NCBI GenBank assembly: GCA_947499555.1
Contig: CANMOU010000005.1
Coordinates: forward strand, 80,924-144,923
Reading direction: 5' to 3'
DNA length: 64,000 bases
Source of the DNA: an uncultured Roseovarius sp.
GTDB lineage: Bacteria; Pseudomonadota; Alphaproteobacteria; Rhodobacterales; Rhodobacteraceae
Made by a program: the position numbers and the translations under genes. Of this stretch, positions 8,994-17,677 are shown piece after piece. How positions within the stretch are numbered: the stretch's first letter is position 1; each line of letters opens with the position of its first letter. The notes under the pieces were generated by a model, which searched no databases, was not told the DNA's origin, and saw only the letters and a list, made by a program, of their open reading frames with translations.

Positions 8994-10544
8994 TCAGGAT
9001 CCCAGTTTCATTGTCTCGCGCGGCAGACGGATGGGCAGCATCTCGCGGATTTTGGCATCAAGTTCGTCACTTATATGCGCCGGATAATGATCGGTCAGAA
9101 TTCTGTTGACCCGTTCCCGCGCCCGATCCACGATATCGGTGCTGCCGGCCTTTGACCACTCCTTCGGGCTCATCCTATCCGCCAGATCTGGATACAGATA
9201 TTCGGAATTCATCAATGCGATTGTCTGCTCGTCACCCAGATAGTGACGCGGACCATCGACACAGGTGCGGCGGATCGCCTCGATCGAGATCGTGTCCTCC
9301 GTCACCTCAATACCGCGGATGGTGCGGTTGATATTGCCCAGCATTTCGTTGTCGATCACCATGCTTTCGAAGCAACAGCCCAGAAGGCTGGCATGCATGC
9401 CGGCGGCTTCATAAATGATGTTGGCCCCCGAATGGGCTGCCAGCGACACGGTGTTCGCTTTCTCGAAGCCCGATTGTGCATCCGGCAGCTTCGAGTCGGC
9501 CATGCCCGCTGCCACACCGGTAGTCAGATCATAATAGCGGCCCATTTGTCCGAAGGCCGCACACAGCATCGCCTGCTCGCCCCCGCCAGAGCACATCGCC
9601 CCGCTGCGCAGATCCGCCAACAAAGGCCAGAAAGCAAAGATCGTCGGGTGGCCCTGTTTCAGCAGGTTGACATAGACCAAGCCGGCCAGGTTCTCCGCCA
9701 CTTCCTGAACCACTGCTCCTGCCAAGGCTGTCGGGCTTGATGCGCCTGCCATACCGGCTGCCGCTAGAATGACGGGCATCCCCTCCTGAACAGCCACTTC
9801 CAGACATTCGCAGCTGTCTTCGCCGAACCTCAGCGGCGGGACCACGAATGTGTTCGAGATGGTCACGAACGGGCGCTCGCGCCACTTGTCCTCGCCGCCT
9901 GCAATGGCGTGCAGCATCGGCATCGCCTTGCGGATGTGATCGGGATGCATCCAGCTTGTGCCCACATGTTTCGTCGTGGAGGACACGATTGCATAGAGCG
10001 TGTTGATGTCCATCTCAAACGCGTCTTCAAGATCACGCGGCACGAGGATACGCTGGTAGAAATGGATGTGATCGAGCGTGTCCACCAGCCGGCCAATCTT
10101 GTAAAGATCATCCAGCTTCGTTTCTCGGTATTCCCGCGTGATCGGATCAACGATTTCCACCGCCGCCCCTGCCGTGCCGAAATAGACCTTGTCGCCTTTG
10201 GGATGGATATCGTGCTTCGGGTCCTGCCCGTAGAGCGTGAAATCACGATTGGCGTTGGCGATGGTGTCCTCGACCAAGGCGCGGGGGAAAAGCAGCCGCC
10301 CTTCATCAGTCAATGTGCCACCGGCGTTGACAACGAGATCAATGCAACTGGGCAACGCATCCGCCATGCCAATCGTTTCCAGCACGTCCAGGGCAGCCAG
10401 GTGAATCTTTTCCACCTCGGTATCTGTCAGTGCCTTGAAACGGCGACTTTCCATGCCGGGCTCTACAATCTTAACAACTGGACGCGCGGTGGATTGACGG
10501 GCGCGTCGCCCTCCAGCTCTCGGTTTTCTCGCGATGTCGTTCAC
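8994..10544 (-). CDS. MttB-family (trimethylamine methyltransferase-like) methyltransferase, no pyrrolysine
   Basis: COG5598 family, related to the corrinoid-dependent trimethylamine methyltransferase MttB. The GTG at 10544 is chosen because AAAGGA lies seven bases upstream; this gives 516 residues, normal for the family, and drops an unlikely N-terminal extension. The frame has no internal TAG, so this is a non-pyrrolysine member like the glycine betaine, proline betaine or carnitine methyltransferases. The core reads LTDTEVEKIHLAALDVLETIGM near the start, as usual. No corrinoid protein gene is in the window, so either a partner elsewhere is used or the reaction differs. Co-directional with the downstream DgcA-type gene and with an upstream LysR gene. 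Confidence 0.85.
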   Translation of the reverse strand: MNDIARKPRAGGRRARQSTARPVVKIVEPGMESRRFKALTDTEVEKIHLAALDVLETIGMADALPSCIDLVVNAGGTLTDEGRLLFPRALVEDTIANANRDFTLYGQDPKHDIHPKGDKVYFGTAGAAVEIVDPITREYRETKLDDLYKIGRLVDTLDHIHFYQRILVPRDLEDAFEMDINTLYAIVSSTTKHVGTSWMHPDHIRKAMPMLHAIAGGEDKWRERPFVTISNTFVVPPLRFGEDSCECLEVAVQEGMPVILAAAGMAGASSPTALAGAVVQEVAENLAGLVYVNLLKQGHPTIFAFWPLLADLRSGAMCSGGGEQAMLCAAFGQMGRYYDLTTGVAAGMADSKLPDAQSGFEKANTVSLAAHSGANIIYEAAGMHASLLGCCFESMVIDNEMLGNINRTIRGIEVTEDTISIEAIRRTCVDGPRHYLGDEQTIALMNSEYLYPDLADRMSPKEWSKAGSTDIVDRARERVNRILTDHYPAHISDELDAKIREMLPIRLPRETMKLGS

Positions 10545-10801
10545 TGCGGTATCCTTTGATGGCGGCGATAATGCTTGTTGGGATCGCTTTGTGCTCAACC
10601 GCTCCCCAATCGAGCCCGGCAGGGGTGGCGCACGACGCCGTTTGTCGAAAACGGAGGTTGGCCACCTGCCGCCGGGTCCGACAGGAAGAAGTATAGGGTA
10701 CATGATACGATCAGACTTCGCATAACAGGTAGTGATCGTTTTTGTGGGTTCCCTGACCAAATGTTTCCGGTGCGATATGTGCTACATCGAACCACGTCAG
10801 A

Positions 10802-11704
10802 CTATCTTTTCCGTCGAAATTCCGGGCTTTGTCCGGCATCTGCCAGCAGCCAGTCGATCAGGGTCTTGGTGACAGCAGACACCGAGGCGATGCTGGGCCA
10901 CGTCACCCAGAATGAGCTGCCGGTTGCAAACGGTTTCTCAAAGGGTCTGACCAGCGCACCAGATGCCAGTTCTTCCTGCAGCAGTGGCAATTGCCCAATC
11001 GCTACGCCCATGCCGGACTTTGCCCCCTGATAGGCGAGGATTGAGGACTGAAATTCATACGAGCGCATATTTTCGATTTCGATGCCGGTCGCATCGGCCC
11101 AGTCCTTCCATCCGCTGCGTCTATACTTGGCGTGCAGGAGAATTGCATCGCTAGGCAGTGCGCCGTCAGCATCCGAGAGGTATTTGTCGCGATAGGCAGG
11201 AGAGCAGACAGCGTCGATCTGTTCGGGAAACAGCTCGCGCGCTCGGGCATGAGGCCATCTTCCTGTGCCCAGCTGAATGGCCAGATCAAGATAGCCGCGC
11301 CGAAAATCAAGTGGTTCAACCTTGGTATCGAGGCGCAAATCGAAATCTGGCACGGCACCCATCAGGCGTGGCAGCCGAGGGACAAGCCAATGGTGGCTAA
11401 AGGTCGGATAGGCGCGCAGATTCACAGTCTGGCGCCGTTCCTTTTCCAGAAAATCACTGGAGACTCGTTCTATCTCTTGGAAAAGGGGCATAATCTGGCG
11501 GGACAAGGCCAGCCCGGCATCGGTCAGTTTCGTAGCGTTGACATCGCGTTCAAACAATTGCGTGTCGAGAAAGTCCTCAAGCACCGCAACCTGTCGGCTG
11601 ACGGCCACCTGCGTTACACCCAACTCGCGGGCGGCCTCGGTAAAGGTGGCGTGGCGGGCCGCGACAGAGAAGGTGCGCATTGGATTGAGAGGTATGTTCG
11701 TCAC
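10802..11704 (-). CDS. LysR-family transcriptional regulator (GcvA-like)
   Basis: Winged helix-turn-helix at the N-terminus (NPMRTFSVAARHATFTEAAR... VTQVAVSRQV) followed by a substrate-binding domain ending near DWLLADAG. The GTG at 11704 gives 300 residues, the family norm; a GTG at 11770 would add 22 atypical residues. The helix-turn-helix resembles GcvA-type members that control glycine cleavage and other catabolic genes. It is transcribed toward mttB and divergently from the enoyl-CoA hydratase operon at 11944, so either or both may be its targets. Confidence 0.85.
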   Translation of the reverse strand: MTNIPLNPMRTFSVAARHATFTEAARELGVTQVAVSRQVAVLEDFLDTQLFERDVNATKLTDAGLALSRQIMPLFQEIERVSSDFLEKERRQTVNLRAYPTFSHHWLVPRLPRLMGAVPDFDLRLDTKVEPLDFRRGYLDLAIQLGTGRWPHARARELFPEQIDAVCSPAYRDKYLSDADGALPSDAILLHAKYRRSGWKDWADATGIEIENMRSYEFQSSILAYQGAKSGMGVAIGQLPLLQEELASGALVRPFEKPFATGSSFWVTWPSIASVSAVTKTLIDWLLADAGQSPEFRRKR

Positions 11705-11943
11705 GTCCGGTGTTCGTTTCTTGGCGGGTAGGTGTCTCACCGATGCATAACAAATAGTTGTAGTCTTCACAAATCAATTCCAGCCCTAGATAACTGACGA
11801 CAATCGAATGGTACCATATGGGTTTCACAGCTCTATGCAGAGTACCATGACAACTGGTTATGATCGAAAAAGCGAAAGTTGCTTTCGTCGTTGTGGCCAG
11901 AATGGCAATGATGGACTGACCTTTCAGGTGGGTGATGGTGTAA
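11705..11943. promoter_or_regulatory. Divergent intergenic region between LysR gene and enoyl-CoA hydratase operon
   Basis: About 240 bases between divergent starts, the usual place for a LysR operator. AT-rich stretches around 11745-11775 contain dyad-like ATAAC/GTTGT elements but no perfect repeat I can call. A GGTGGGTGATGG purine stretch just before 11944 supplies the ribosome-binding site of the rightward operon. Confidence 0.35.
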
Positions 11944-12771
11944 ATGAACAGCCAGAAAAATCAGAGCACCGAAGCCGATCTTGTGCAATCTGTGATCGAA
12001 GACAGCGTTGCGATAGTCACGCTCAATCAGCCCGATAAACGCAACGCGTTCTCGCCCGAGATGTTCGCTGATGTGATGCAAGCGCTCGACGAGGCGGAGA
12101 ATGATCCCGACTGTCGTGCATTGCTGCTCACAGGAACCGGCCCAGCGTTTTGTGCCGGACAGGACCTGACCCAGCGGGATCCCCGCAAAATTCCCTTCCC
12201 CCCCGATCTGTCGCGCACAGTTGATCAATACTACAACCCCCTCGTACGCCGCTTACGGGGTTTGAAGCGCCCCACAGTCTGTGCCGTCAACGGCGTTGCT
12301 GCGGGCGCGGGGATCGGTATTGCCCTTGCTTGCGATATCACGATCGCGGCGGACGAGGCTGATTTCGTGCTGGCCTTCTCGAAGATCGGTCTCATCCCCG
12401 ATGCAGGAACCACATGGGCGTTGACCCGCCGTCTGGGCGAGGCCCGGGCGATGGCCCTGGCGATGACCGGGGCACGAATAAGCGGGGCAAAGGCGGCTGA
12501 ACTAGGTCTCATTTGGAATGCGGTTCCGAGCGATGCCCTGAGGGATGAGGCACTGAAACTGGTAACGAGTCTGGCGCGCGGGCCACAAGAGGCCTTGCTG
12601 TTAACGCGAGCAGCCATCCGAGCCGCTGGCGAGGGCACGCTAGACGCGCAGCTCGATTTTGAACGCGACCTTCAGGGTCAGGCGGGCCGCAATCCCGACT
12701 ATGCCGAGGGCGTTCTGGCTTTTCTTGAAAAACGACGCCCAAAATTCGGCGCGGATCCAACAGAGGATTAA
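11944..12771 (+). CDS. Enoyl-CoA hydratase/isomerase (PaaG-like)
   Basis: 275 residues, crotonase fold. Oxyanion-hole segments FCAGQDL and NGVAAGAGIGIALACD are present. The later active-site segment reads KIGLIPDAGTTW, with Asp where hydratases have catalytic Glu and followed by a tryptophan, the pattern of PaaG-type isomerases (2-(1,2-epoxy-1,2-dihydrophenyl)acetyl-CoA isomerase and relatives). It may thus isomerise a double bond or epoxide instead of hydrating. First gene of a five-gene rightward operon; the thiolase gene starts five bases after its stop codon. Confidence 0.86.
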   Translation: MNSQKNQSTEADLVQSVIEDSVAIVTLNQPDKRNAFSPEMFADVMQALDEAENDPDCRALLLTGTGPAFCAGQDLTQRDPRKIPFPPDLSRTVDQYYNPLVRRLRGLKRPTVCAVNGVAAGAGIGIALACDITIAADEADFVLAFSKIGLIPDAGTTWALTRRLGEARAMALAMTGARISGAKAAELGLIWNAVPSDALRDEALKLVTSLARGPQEALLLTRAAIRAAGEGTLDAQLDFERDLQGQAGRNPDYAEGVLAFLEKRRPKFGADPTED

Positions 12772-12775
12772 TTTC

Positions 12776-13978
12776 ATGGCAGACGCCTTCATCTGCGACG
12801 GGTTGCGCACCGCCATTGGCCGCTATGGCGGGGGGCTCAGTTCAATGCGTCCGGATGATATGCTCGCCACTGTGATCCGGGCGGTGACCCAGCGAAACAA
12901 AGGTCTTGATCCCAGTGACATTGACGAGGTCATCGCGGGCTGTGCGAACCAGGCGGGCGAGGACAACCGCAATGTGGCACGCATGTCGTCGCTGTTGGCT
13001 GGTCTGCCTGACAAGGTCCCCGGTACGACGGTCAATCGGCTTTGTGGATCGGGGCTGGATGCCGTGGCCATCGCCGCGCGGGCCATCAAGTCCGGTGAGG
13101 CCGATATGATCATTGCCGGTGGGGTTGAAAGCATGAGCCGCGCGCCACTGGTGATGCCCAAGGCGGACACGGCATTTTCACGCAGGGCCGAGGTCTTTGA
13201 TACGACGATTGGCTGGCGGTTCATCAACCCGCAGATGCACGCTGAGCATGGCACGGATTCCATGCCTGAAACGGCCGAGAACGTGGCCGAGGAATTTGGC
13301 ATTTCACGGGTGGATCAGGACGCATTTGCGCACCGTTCTCAAACGCGGGCGGCCAATGCCATTGCGTCGGGGCGCATGGCACAGGAAATCACGCCAATCC
13401 ATATTCCGCAGCGAAAGGGTGATCCCGTCTTGGTTGATCAGGATGAGCATCCACGCCTGTCCACGCCAGAGAAGCTGGCCGCCTTGCCCGCACCTTTCCG
13501 CGCTGGCGGTTCTGTCACTGCGGGCAACGCCTCGGGCGTGAATGATGGTGCGGCGGCGCTTCTCGTCGCCTCCGCGGATGCCATTGAGCGTTTCAACCTG
13601 ACGCCCCGCGCGCGCATCATTGGGGCCGCCACCGCGGGCGTTGCTCCGCGCATCATGGGGTTTGGCCCGGCACCAGCCACTGAAAAGTTACTGGTGCGCA
13701 GCGGGTTCACCATGGGTGATCTAGACCATATCGAACTCAATGAGGCCTTTGCAGCCCAGGCGCTGGCCGTGACGCGAGCCTGGGGCTTGGCCGACGATGC
13801 GGATCATGTGAATCCGAACGGAGGTGCCATCGCTCTTGGCCATCCGCTGGGCATGTCTGGCACAAGACTGGCGCTAACGGCCTCGATAGAACTCGGCGAT
13901 TTTGGCCGCAAGAGGGCGCTCTGCACCATGTGCATTGGCGTGGGTCAGGGGATCGCGCTGATGATGGAGGCGGTCTGA
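12776..13978 (+). CDS. Acetyl-CoA C-acyltransferase (thiolase, PcaF/PaaJ-like)
   Basis: 400 residues from the ATG at 12776. The thiolase triad is intact: Cys90 in NRLCGSGLDA, His356 in GHPLGMSG and Cys386 in CTMCIGVGQG. It cleaves a 3-oxoacyl-CoA to acetyl-CoA and a shortened acyl-CoA. The N-terminus FICDGLRTAIGRYGGGLS and overall wording are nearest to beta-ketoadipyl-CoA thiolases, which fits the PaaG-like isomerase just upstream and the hydroxyacyl-CoA dehydrogenase just downstream. One base separates its stop from the next start (TGAGATG), so translation is coupled. Confidence 0.9.
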   Translation: MADAFICDGLRTAIGRYGGGLSSMRPDDMLATVIRAVTQRNKGLDPSDIDEVIAGCANQAGEDNRNVARMSSLLAGLPDKVPGTTVNRLCGSGLDAVAIAARAIKSGEADMIIAGGVESMSRAPLVMPKADTAFSRRAEVFDTTIGWRFINPQMHAEHGTDSMPETAENVAEEFGISRVDQDAFAHRSQTRAANAIASGRMAQEITPIHIPQRKGDPVLVDQDEHPRLSTPEKLAALPAPFRAGGSVTAGNASGVNDGAAALLVASADAIERFNLTPRARIIGAATAGVAPRIMGFGPAPATEKLLVRSGFTMGDLDHIELNEAFAAQALAVTRAWGLADDADHVNPNGGAIALGHPLGMSGTRLALTASIELGDFGRKRALCTMCIGVGQGIALMMEAV

Positions 13979-13979
13979 G

Positions 13980-15947
13980 ATGCCACAAGACGCCGTCGTT
14001 ACGCTTGAGGTCAGGGATGGTATCGGCTGGATTACCATCACCAATCCGCCAATCAATGCCCTATCCCGCGCAGTGCGGGCCGGTCTGGCGCAATGTGCGG
14101 CGGAGGTCGAGGCGCGGACAGATATCAAAGGTATCGTCCTGCGCGGGGCCGGGCGCTGTTTCGTTGCGGGCGCTGACATCACCGAACTGGGCAAGCCGCT
14201 GACCAAACCGTATTTACCCGACGTTCTCGCCTTGATTGCAGACAGTCGCGTGCCTTGGGTTGCAGCGCTTCATGGGTTCGTCTTGGGCGGCGGCTTGGAA
14301 CTGGCGCTGGCTTGCCATGGCCGGGTCGCCGCTTATGGCACGACGCTGGGATGCCCCGAGGTGAATTTAGGCATCATTCCCGGTGCCGGTGGCACAGTGC
14401 GTTTGCCCCGTTTGATACCGGTGGCTAAGGCGGTGCACATGATAGCTTCGGGCAAACCAATCGATGCGGATTCTGCTCTGTCGCTTGGGTTGATCGACAA
14501 GCTGGATCAAGACCCGGACACGGCCGCCGCCCATTTGCTCCAGAAATATCTGCACGGCGGGGCCCCGAACGATTTGTCCCTGCGTGATCCTGTTGATGTC
14601 CCGGTTGACGCATTCTGGGCGGAGCAGGACCAGGCATTGAAAAAACGCGCGCGTGGTCAGAATGCGCCGATTGAGGCGCTCCAGGCGGTTCGTGACGCCA
14701 CTGCGATGCCGGGCCGTGATGCCTTGCAGGTCGAACGCAAGCGGTTTCTGCGACTTGTTGCGAGTGACGAGGCCGCTGCCCTGCGGCATGTTTTCTTCGC
14801 CGAGCGCCACGCGGGGGCAAGCCTTAAAACCGCTAAAGCGGACCCTGCCGATTTGACGAAAGTGGGCGTGATTGGCGGCGGCACGATGGGCGTGGGCATT
14901 GCGGCGGCGCTTCTGTTGGCGGGCAGTCGGGTGATCCTGATCGAGCAATCGCAGGATCAGGCCGATGTCGCGCGAAGCCGTATCGAAGAGGTCCTGAACA
15001 ACAGCGCGAAGCGCGGCAAACTGGATGCGGCGGCGTTGGCAGCCGTGCAATCTGCCCTGACCGCAACGGATGACATGGATCGCCTGTCGGACACAAAACT
15101 GGTCATTGAGGCCGTGTTTGAGGATGCGCAGGTCAAAGCGGATGTGTTTGCCCGTTTGGATGCTGTTCTGCCAAGCGATGCAATCCTCGCCAGCAATACC
15201 TCTTATCTCGATGTCGATGCGCTGGCCGCCACCACGCGCGATCCTAGCCGTGTCCTGGGTCTGCATTTCTTCTCGCCCGCCTATGTCATGAAATTGCTTG
15301 AAGTGGTGCAAGGTCAGCATTGCTCGGACCGCGCCCTTGCCACCGCGCGGGCTCTGACGCGGCATCTGGGTAAGACGGCCATTGTTTCGGGCGTCTGCGA
15401 CGGGTTCATCGCCAATCGCATCATGGCGCAGTATCGCGCCGAGTGTGAACGGATGCTGGAGGACGGGGCCATGCCGTGGGAGGTGGACCGGGCCATGCGC
15501 AATTACGGCTATGCAATGGGCGTATTCGAGGTGCAGGATCTGGCCGGGCTGGACATCGCCTGGGCCATGCGCAAACGCCGGGCAGCAGACGCTGGTGGGC
15601 AGCCTGCGACAAAATCCATCGCTGACCGGCTCTGCGAGGCCGGGCGTTTTGGCCGCAAGACGGGGGCTGGATGGTATGCCTACGGGGATGGCAACCAGCA
15701 GATCGACCCCTGGGTGGAGAAGGCCATCAAGGACCATCGCAAGGATAAGGGCCAGAAAGCGCACAGCTTTACCGAGGCGGAGATCATGCAGCGCATCTTA
15801 TCCGCCATGCAGGATGAAGGCGCTAAGGTTCTCGAGGAAGGCATCGCCCAATCCGAAAGCGATATCGACGTGGCGATGATCCTTGGCCATGGGTTTCCGC
15901 GCCACAGGGGTGGCCCGATGTTTGCTCGCCAAAAGGTGATCTCGTGA
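13980..15947 (+). CDS. Enoyl-CoA hydratase / 3-hydroxyacyl-CoA dehydrogenase fusion (FadB/FadJ-like)
   Basis: 655 residues. The N-terminal crotonase domain (about 1-200) carries both catalytic glutamates, Glu107 (GGGLELAL) and Glu127 (CPEVNLG). The NAD-binding domain starts with GGGTMG at 299-304, and the dehydrogenase histidine is His429 in LHFFSPA. Two C-terminal dehydrogenase domains follow, with FIANRIM as marker. It hydrates enoyl-CoA and oxidises the 3-hydroxyacyl-CoA, feeding the upstream thiolase. The stop overlaps the GTG start of the aconitase X large subunit gene by four bases, which ties this beta-oxidation set to that dehydratase. Confidence 0.9.
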   Translation: MPQDAVVTLEVRDGIGWITITNPPINALSRAVRAGLAQCAAEVEARTDIKGIVLRGAGRCFVAGADITELGKPLTKPYLPDVLALIADSRVPWVAALHGFVLGGGLELALACHGRVAAYGTTLGCPEVNLGIIPGAGGTVRLPRLIPVAKAVHMIASGKPIDADSALSLGLIDKLDQDPDTAAAHLLQKYLHGGAPNDLSLRDPVDVPVDAFWAEQDQALKKRARGQNAPIEALQAVRDATAMPGRDALQVERKRFLRLVASDEAAALRHVFFAERHAGASLKTAKADPADLTKVGVIGGGTMGVGIAAALLLAGSRVILIEQSQDQADVARSRIEEVLNNSAKRGKLDAAALAAVQSALTATDDMDRLSDTKLVIEAVFEDAQVKADVFARLDAVLPSDAILASNTSYLDVDALAATTRDPSRVLGLHFFSPAYVMKLLEVVQGQHCSDRALATARALTRHLGKTAIVSGVCDGFIANRIMAQYRAECERMLEDGAMPWEVDRAMRNYGYAMGVFEVQDLAGLDIAWAMRKRRAADAGGQPATKSIADRLCEAGRFGRKTGAGWYAYGDGNQQIDPWVEKAIKDHRKDKGQKAHSFTEAEIMQRILSAMQDEGAKVLEEGIAQSESDIDVAMILGHGFPRHRGGPMFARQKVIS

Positions 15948-17215
15948 GCCTTCAGTTGACCCCGGATCAACAGGCCATGTGTGATGGCAAGCGCGGGCCA
16001 GTTCTGGAGTTTGCCATGGGGTTGCTGGTGGCCGCTGGTGAACTGCAAGGCGCGCAACGTCTGCAAAAGATCGACGCAGCCTATGTGAATACCACCTTTT
16101 CCAGCGCACCCAGCCATCTGGATTTCATGGAGTGGCTTGCAGGCGAAGGCGTGCAGGTGGCTGTTCCAACGCATACTAATATCGGCGGATGGGACGCCCG
16201 AAACCCTGACCTTCGGGTGGGCCCGAATATCGCACAGGCCAACACCGAGGCCCGCCGCCTGATCGAGTTGCACCGCGACGTCGGCTGCCACCTGTCGATG
16301 ACCTGCGCGACATATCAGCTTCCCTCCACGCCTAAGTTCGGCAGCCACGTCGCGTGTTCAGAGTCAAACGCGGTCTCTTACTTCAATTCCGTGGCCGGTG
16401 TCCGAACAGCCAAATACGGGGATTACCTCGATATGGCGGCGGGGCTGACGGGCCTTGTACCTGCGAAAGGGCGGCATCTGGACGCACCCCGTGCCGAAAC
16501 ACTTATCTTTGACATTCCGCACCTGCCCAAGCCGATCCGCCGGGATGATCTGACCTATCAGCTGATCGGCTATGTGATCGGGCGCAGGGCCGGAAAGGAC
16601 GTGCCGGTGATCACCGGTTTGAACCCTGATGCAACGCCGCGCAACCTTCGCTCGATCTGCGCCGCCGCCAATGCCAGCGGTGTGGTTGCGCTGTATCATG
16701 CGGTCGGGCTGACCCCGGAGGCTCCGGATATCCAGACGGCCACCCGTGGCAAAGACTGCCCGCGCGAGGTGATCACCGCGCAAGATCTGGCCAAGGCGCG
16801 CGAAGACCTGTCCGAGTTTGCAGGCGGCAAGATTGATGCGATCGCAATCGGGACACCGCACGCCTCGCTGGATGAAATGGAAGAGACGGTCAACTGGCTC
16901 CAGGACCGGTGCATTGCACCCGATGTCACTTTCTACATCCAGGCGAACCGCTTCGTCTTTGAGGTGGCACGGGAAAAGGGCTGGATCGCCACTCTTGAGC
17001 ACGCAGGCATCACGATTGTCACCGATACCTGCCTCTACTGGCGACCGGCCACGCGGGGGCTGAAAGGGCGGATCCTGACAACATCCGGCAAGTTTGCCTA
17101 TTACGCACCGGCCGAGCTTGATGCGTCCTGCCGCATCGCCACGTTGCGGGAATGTGTCGAAAGCGCTGTGCGTGGCGAGGTTTGGCGCGATCCCGACCTG
17201 GAGGGCCTTGGATGA
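15944..17215 (+). CDS. Aconitase X catalytic (large) subunit, DUF521
   Basis: 423 residues, starting at a GTG that overlaps the previous stop (GTGA). Aconitase X large-domain motifs are present: LTPDQQAMCDG at the N-terminus, MTCATY with Cys121, SESNAVSYFNSV at 139-150 and TDTC with Cys363; these cysteines are candidate iron-sulfur ligands. Characterised relatives dehydrate phosphomevalonate (archaea) or cis-3-hydroxy-L-proline (bacteria). Here the large and small parts are separate genes, as in the two-subunit type. Its coupling to beta-oxidation genes is unusual and leaves the substrate open; a hydroxyproline-type or other hydroxy acid is possible. Confidence 0.85.
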   Translation: MSLQLTPDQQAMCDGKRGPVLEFAMGLLVAAGELQGAQRLQKIDAAYVNTTFSSAPSHLDFMEWLAGEGVQVAVPTHTNIGGWDARNPDLRVGPNIAQANTEARRLIELHRDVGCHLSMTCATYQLPSTPKFGSHVACSESNAVSYFNSVAGVRTAKYGDYLDMAAGLTGLVPAKGRHLDAPRAETLIFDIPHLPKPIRRDDLTYQLIGYVIGRRAGKDVPVITGLNPDATPRNLRSICAAANASGVVALYHAVGLTPEAPDIQTATRGKDCPREVITAQDLAKAREDLSEFAGGKIDAIAIGTPHASLDEMEETVNWLQDRCIAPDVTFYIQANRFVFEVAREKGWIATLEHAGITIVTDTCLYWRPATRGLKGRILTTSGKFAYYAPAELDASCRIATLRECVESAVRGEVWRDPDLEGLG

Positions 17216-17637
17216 CGCATTTGCAGCCCATCCTGCCTGGCGAAATTGCCGCGCCTGTCCTTCAGCTTACCGAGCCGCTGAGTTTCTGGGGTGGGGTCGA
17301 TTATCTGACTGGCACCATCATCGACAAGGCCCATCCGCAGCACGGTGCCTGCATTGCCGGAACACTGTTGCTTGTGCCGATGGTGCGTGGCTCAGGCGGG
17401 ACGCCCGGCACGATTGCATCACTGATGAAGATCGGGCTTGGCCCCGTCGCGTTTGTGCTGGGCCAACCAGAGATCAATATACTTGCCGGCGTCATGCTGG
17501 GTCAAAGGCTTTACGATGTTGTTTGCCCTGTCTTTCTGGCCGATGGAGCGGAGTTCTCTGCGCATCCTACGGGCCAGGGCGGGATAATCCAGAGCGATGC
17601 GGACTGGACCCTGATATCCACCGCACCAAGCATATGA
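17212..17637 (+). CDS. Aconitase X swivel-domain (small) subunit, DUF126
   Basis: 141 residues from the ATG at 17212, which overlaps the large-subunit stop by four bases. The LPGEIAAPVLQLTEPLSFWGGVD start and the SGGTPG loop are typical of the mobile swivel domain that closes over the active site; the first serine of that loop is the likely catalytic base. It must work with the adjacent large subunit as a dehydratase. Last gene of the rightward operon; a hairpin overlaps its stop. Confidence 0.85.
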   Translation: MTHLQPILPGEIAAPVLQLTEPLSFWGGVDYLTGTIIDKAHPQHGACIAGTLLLVPMVRGSGGTPGTIASLMKIGLGPVAFVLGQPEINILAGVMLGQRLYDVVCPVFLADGAEFSAHPTGQGGIIQSDADWTLISTAPSI

Positions 17638-17652
17638 AGGAGCGGGCTCCTT
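17637..17652. terminator. Hairpin between convergent operons
   Basis: AAGGAGC and GCTCCTT form a perfect inverted repeat around GG right at the stop codon of the aconitase X small subunit and 25 bases from the end of the convergent binding-protein gene. No T-run follows. An alternative pairing uses GCGGGC with GCCCGC a few bases on. Confidence 0.35.
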
Positions 17653-17677
17653 ACAGCGCCCGCCCATGATACCTTGA

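Noticed and set aside
8994-10544. Possible pyrrolysine-encoding amber codon in the MttB-family gene
   Set aside because: The frame contains no internal TAG, and the protein is full length without readthrough, so it is a non-pyrrolysine member.
10545-10760. N-terminal extension of the MttB-family protein
   Set aside because: The extra residues are basic and low in similarity to the family, while the GTG at 10544 has a strong ribosome-binding site and gives the normal length.
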